Of a stretch of DNA of 7,584 nt, positions 5,850 through 7,584 are shown piece by piece. Under the pieces are notes generated by a model. The model made no database searches and was not told the DNA's origin. It saw only the letters and a list, made by a program, of their open reading frames with translations. How positions within the stretch are numbered: position 1 is the stretch's first letter; every line of letters starts with the position of its first letter. Made by a program: the position numbers and the translations under genes. Source of the DNA: JAJQCI01 sp964388305 (lineage in GTDB: Bacteria > Bacillota > Clostridia > Lachnospirales > CAG-274); the NCBI GenBank assembly GCA_964388305.1, contig CAYMAA010000083.1, positions 1-7,584 on the forward strand. Reading direction: 5' to 3'.

Positions 5850-6717
5850 TTACTCCCATCTCCTTTCCGAAAACATCTTCTATGTTAATAAGTCCTCTAA
5901 AACTGCCATCGCCTGATAATGTCATAAAAACTACTCCCAGTAAAAAATCCTTTTGTTTAACTCCGTCAATTACCACCTCGTCTGCCTTAACGCAAAATAA
6001 CAATCCCTTTTCGTTTCCTATGCTTTTGTACGGCAGAAAACAAAAATCCCCTTCTCCGCCGTATTTTCCGTAATATGCAAAAATGTCCTCTTTCATTTTT
6101 TCCCTTTCCTCAAAAAGCTCCTTAACAGCCTCAAACTCCCCAATAACAACCCCTCTGCCGCCAAAGCCGTCCCTAATGCCGTTGCCCGTATCCCCAAGGC
6201 AGCAAAACTCCGCCTGCCTGCCCTTGTACCTTACAACAACATTGTAAAACACTCTTTTTTTAATAACCGAATTGTAAAATACGCCGTAAATAACCCTTGC
6301 CCCCGCCCAGCATATTCCGCAGCAGCTTAAAAGCAGCTTAATTGTAATGTTCCGTACTCCGCAGCTTATATTTTCTCCTATTATGAAGCCTATGTTTGTG
6401 TAATAGAAAAGCCACATACCCACGCCGCCAACGCCAAAAGCCATAAGCAAAACAACAAAAAACTCTCCGGCAAACTCCTTAAGTCCCTTCGGCAAATAAG
6501 CAATAAAACAGCTCCCTGCCATAATAAGAGTGTATGTAAAAATATTTCCCCCTCCAAATGCTAAAAGTCCCAAATGAGAGCCTCCGCCAAAAACCGCTCC
6601 CAAAACGCAAAGCCAAAGGCTTCGCCGCCTTTTTAAAAACATTCTTCCCAAAGCAAAAACAAAACAAAGCATCGCAAAATTGATAATAAAAAGCACATCG
6701 GCATATAATGTAATCAT
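5830..6717 (-). CDS. spoIIGA: Sigma-E processing peptidase SpoIIGA
   Basis: This is the membrane-bound aspartic protease of the sporulation septum that removes the pro-sequence of sigma-E after a signal from the forespore (SpoIIR in B. subtilis). It has 295 residues, close to the family norm of about 300. Residues 1-150 hold about five membrane segments (near 5-22, 33-52, 58-76, 83-106 and 126-147). The soluble C-terminal protease domain follows, with the catalytic motif DTGN at 176-179 (Asp176, equal to the essential Asp183 of B. subtilis). A second family block reads FLPYKSIG at 227-234, and GLINIEDVFG at 275-284 is near the end. The ATG at 6717 has AAGGAGG 9 nt upstream. It is the first gene of the spoIIG operon, overlapping sigE by 20 bp. 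The promoter just upstream has the long spacer typical of Spo0A-activated spoIIG. Confidence 0.96.
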   Translation of the reverse strand: MITLYADVLFIINFAMLCFVFALGRMFLKRRRSLWLCVLGAVFGGGSHLGLLAFGGGNIFTYTLIMAGSCFIAYLPKGLKEFAGEFFVVLLMAFGVGGVGMWLFYYTNIGFIIGENISCGVRNITIKLLLSCCGICWAGARVIYGVFYNSVIKKRVFYNVVVRYKGRQAEFCCLGDTGNGIRDGFGGRGVVIGEFEAVKELFEEREKMKEDIFAYYGKYGGEGDFCFLPYKSIGNEKGLLFCVKADEVVIDGVKQKDFLLGVVFMTLSGDGSFRGLINIEDVFGKEMGVNGCKAA

Positions 6718-6741
6718 ATAAAGCTTCCTCCTTCGCTTTTA

Positions 6742-6776
6742 ATTATACCTCAGCCGCAATTTATAAATTGTCAAAA
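6742..6776 (-). promoter_or_regulatory. spoIIG promoter: sigma-A hexamers 21 bp apart with a Spo0A-box-like site
   Basis: TTGACA (6774-6769) and TATAAT (6747-6742) are both perfect but 21 bp apart. The B. subtilis spoIIG promoter is known for a similarly long spacer (22 bp), which makes it dependent on phosphorylated Spo0A. On the plus strand ATTGTCAAAA (6767-6776) matches nine of ten positions of the Spo0A consensus TTTGTCRAAA, and it overlaps the -35 as Spo0A sites do in B. subtilis. The predicted start near 6735 leaves a very short leader of about 18 nt. Confidence 0.8.
6757..6770. repeat. 14-bp perfect palindrome in the spoIIG promoter spacer
   Basis: CAATTTATAAATTG reads the same on both strands and fills most of the 21-bp spacer of the spoIIG promoter, touching the -35. 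A dimeric regulator bound here would block or reshape the promoter. The sequence is almost only A and T, so chance is possible. Confidence 0.35.
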
Positions 6777-6880
6777 TAAAACCCCCGTACATTAATTTGC
6801 ATTTCTTAAAAGCTCCGTTTTTTGTAATATCTGCACAATTACATCAATAAATTATGTTAAAATCGCATAAAATCCATTTG

Positions 6881-6909
6881 TTGACATTGTTAAAATATTT
6901 GTGTATAAT
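6881..6909 (+). promoter_or_regulatory. Consensus sigma-A promoter of gdhA
   Basis: TTGACA (6881-6886), a 17-bp spacer and TATAAT (6904-6909) form a perfect consensus promoter. Transcription would begin near 6916 (GGGAT), giving a leader of about 214 nt before the gdhA start codon. The promoter is divergent from spoIIG, with about 100 bp between the two -35 elements; nothing gene-like is seen between them. Confidence 0.9.
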
Positions 6910-6915
6910 ATTTTT

Positions 6916-7023
6916 GGGATTTGATGTGTGGTAACTTGTTTACAAGGGGGTAAACGGACTATTTGCTTGCGGAGCATGGGAAGCTCCCCTCGGTATGCGT
7001 ACCAATGCAATTAGTCATTTTTT
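6916..7023 (+). ncRNA. Structured gdhA leader RNA (attenuator or riboswitch-like, class not recognised)
   Basis: The predicted 108-nt RNA is much more GC-rich than the DNA around it and folds neatly by eye. Hairpin 1: GTTTAC (6938-6943), loop AAGGGG, GTAAAC (6950-6955). Closing stem: GACTATTTGC (6957-6966) with GCAATTAGTC (7007-7016), nine pairs and one U-U mismatch. Inside it are GGAGC (6971-6975)/GCTCC (6983-6987) and GGTA (6992-6995)/TACC (7000-7003), making a three-way junction. The loop of hairpin 1 (AGGGG, 6945-6949) can pair with CCCCT (6986-6990), a possible pseudoknot that partly competes with the GGAGC hairpin. The closing stem is followed by A and then six T residues, so the fold itself acts as a terminator. 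I compared it from memory with glutamine, glycine, THF, ZTP, fluoride, preQ1, SAM, c-di-GMP and T-box RNAs and with 6S and SRP RNA; none fits. Confidence 0.6.
6957..7023 (+). terminator. Intrinsic terminator formed by the closing stem of the gdhA leader
   Basis: The nine-pair stem (6957-6966 with 7007-7016) ends one base before TTTTTT (7018-7023). It lies about 105 bp upstream of the gdhA start, so it would cut the transcript to about 105 nt unless the stem is prevented from forming. The stem is long and branched rather than a compact GC hairpin, so its strength is uncertain. Confidence 0.55.
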
Positions 7024-7033
7024 GATGAGAATA

Positions 7034-7064
7034 AACCATCTTCTTTAGTTGATTTAACCATCTT
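7034..7064 (+). repeat. Direct repeat AACCATCTT in the gdhA leader
   Basis: AACCATCTT occurs at 7034-7042 and 7056-7064, 22 bp apart, between the leader terminator and the gdhA ribosome binding site. Each ACCAT can pair with ATGGT at 7080-7084, and the first CATC can also pair with GATG at 7024-7027. Alternative folds of the read-through leader are therefore possible. Confidence 0.35.
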
Positions 7065-7084
7065 GTTACTATACTCAAAATGGT

Positions 7085-7121
7085 AAAATATTAGGAGCTG
7101 TAATAAAAAATATTTTGGAGG
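7085..7121 (+). promoter_or_regulatory. A/U hairpin abutting the gdhA ribosome binding site
   Basis: AAAATATT (7085-7092) and AATATTTT (7109-7116) can form an 8-bp A/U stem that ends exactly before GGAGG (7117-7121), the gdhA ribosome binding site, itself 8 nt from the ATG. The loop contains a second AGGAG (7093-7097). Such a weak stem would hardly block translation but could influence ribosome access. Confidence 0.35.
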
Positions 7122-7129
7122 AAAAAACT

Positions 7130-7584
7130 ATGTCTTATGTACAAAATGTATTAAACGGCTTAATTGCTAAAGACGGAGGTCAGCCTGAGTTTATTCAGGC
7201 AGCTACAGAGGTGCTTACAACAATCGAGCCTTGCGTAAACGCAAACCCCGCTTACGAAAAGGCGGCTTTGCTTGAAAGACTGGTAGAACCGGAAAGACAA
7301 ATTATGTTCCGTGTTCCTTGGATCGATGACAAGGGCAATGTTCAGGTAAACAGAGGCTTTAGAGTGCAGTTTAACTCAGCAATCGGCCCATATAAGGGAG
7401 GGCTTCGTTTCCATCCGTCAGTAAACCTTTCAATTATTAAATTTTTAGGTTTTGAACAGATTTTTAAAAACTCGCTTACAACGCTTCCTATCGGCGGCGG
7501 CAAGGGCGGATCGGACTTTGATCCTAAAGGCAAGTCCGATAACGAGGTTATGCGTTTCTGCCAGAGCTTTATGACAGAGCTTTA
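7130..7584 (+). CDS. gdhA: Glutamate dehydrogenase, hexameric type (N-terminal part, cut by window edge)
   Basis: This enzyme interconverts 2-oxoglutarate plus ammonium and glutamate, using NAD(P)H, in the cytoplasm. The visible 151 residues cover most of the substrate-binding domain of a family usually about 450 residues long. The active-site blocks are GPYKGGLRFHPSVN (86-99) and LPIGGGKGGSDFDPKGKSD (119-137). Lys89, Lys113 and the catalytic Lys125 fall on the same numbers as in the Clostridium symbiosum enzyme, and FRVPW (60-64) and SLTTLP (115-120) also match it. Coenzyme preference depends on the C-terminal Rossmann domain outside the window, so NAD or NADP use cannot be told. ATG at 7130 follows GGAGG by 8 nt. 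The gene has its own consensus promoter and a long structured leader with a terminator, implying control by attenuation. Confidence 0.97.
   Translation, partial: MSYVQNVLNGLIAKDGGQPEFIQAATEVLTTIEPCVNANPAYEKAALLERLVEPERQIMFRVPWIDDKGNVQVNRGFRVQFNSAIGPYKGGLRFHPSVNLSIIKFLGFEQIFKNSLTTLPIGGGKGGSDFDPKGKSDNEVMRFCQSFMTEL

Noticed and set aside
6938..6955. ANTAR-type two-hexaloop antiterminator motif in the gdhA leader
   Set aside because: The first hairpin has a hexaloop with A1 and G4 as expected, but no second hexaloop hairpin overlaps the terminator; the terminator stem is a branched junction.
1..7584. CRISPR arrays, insertion sequences, tRNA or rRNA genes, prophage parts
   Set aside because: No regularly spaced repeats, transposase frames, terminal inverted repeats or tRNA/rRNA sequence were seen; every long open frame is explained by ordinary chromosomal genes.

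Overview
This looks like a piece of chromosome from an endospore-forming, low-GC Firmicute of the class Clostridia. The spoIIGA-sigE pair is specific to endospore formers. The glutamate dehydrogenase start closely resembles the Clostridium symbiosum type, with the same residue numbering of its active-site lysines. Intergenic DNA is very AT-rich, ribosome binding sites are strong AGGAGG types, and the sigma-A promoters are near consensus. I cannot name the species; a Lachnospirales-like anaerobe is a guess. Six of the seven main genes are on the minus strand and one, gdhA, is on the plus strand.

Layout on the minus strand, from low to high coordinates. (1) 1-634: N-terminal 211 residues of a MsmX/UgpC-type sugar ABC transporter ATPase, with a candidate promoter and palindromic operator upstream. 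(2) 967-1812: a YitT-family membrane protein (DUF161 + DUF2179) with a TTG start and a possible 25-residue leader ORF just ahead of it. (3) 2006-2791: a YoaK-type DUF1275 membrane protein with its own promoter and terminator. (4) 2979-4742: an ammonium transporter fused to a C-terminal P-II signalling domain. A consensus promoter and an intrinsic terminator both lie in the DNA ahead of its start codon. (5) 5133-5849 and 5830-6717: sigE and spoIIGA, overlapping by 20 bp. They are preceded by a sigma-A promoter with an unusually long 21-bp spacer and a Spo0A-box-like site, the hallmark of the spoIIG promoter. On the plus strand, 7130-7584 is the N-terminal third of glutamate dehydrogenase.

The window joins two themes. 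One is the sporulation module: SpoIIGA is the membrane protease that activates pro-sigma-E in the mother cell. The other is nitrogen assimilation on both sides of it: ammonium uptake (amt-P-II) and ammonium fixation into glutamate (gdhA). Both nitrogen genes have a perfect TTGACA-17-TATAAT promoter followed by an intrinsic terminator before the start codon, so both look controlled by transcription attenuation.

The most novel-looking element is the gdhA leader, about 6916-7023. It can fold as a hairpin plus a three-way junction closed by a stem that directly abuts a U-tract, with a possible loop-to-junction pseudoknot. I do not recognise it as a known riboswitch class. The fused P-II domain is also notable: it keeps the pore-blocking arginine of the T-loop but lacks the uridylylated tyrosine.
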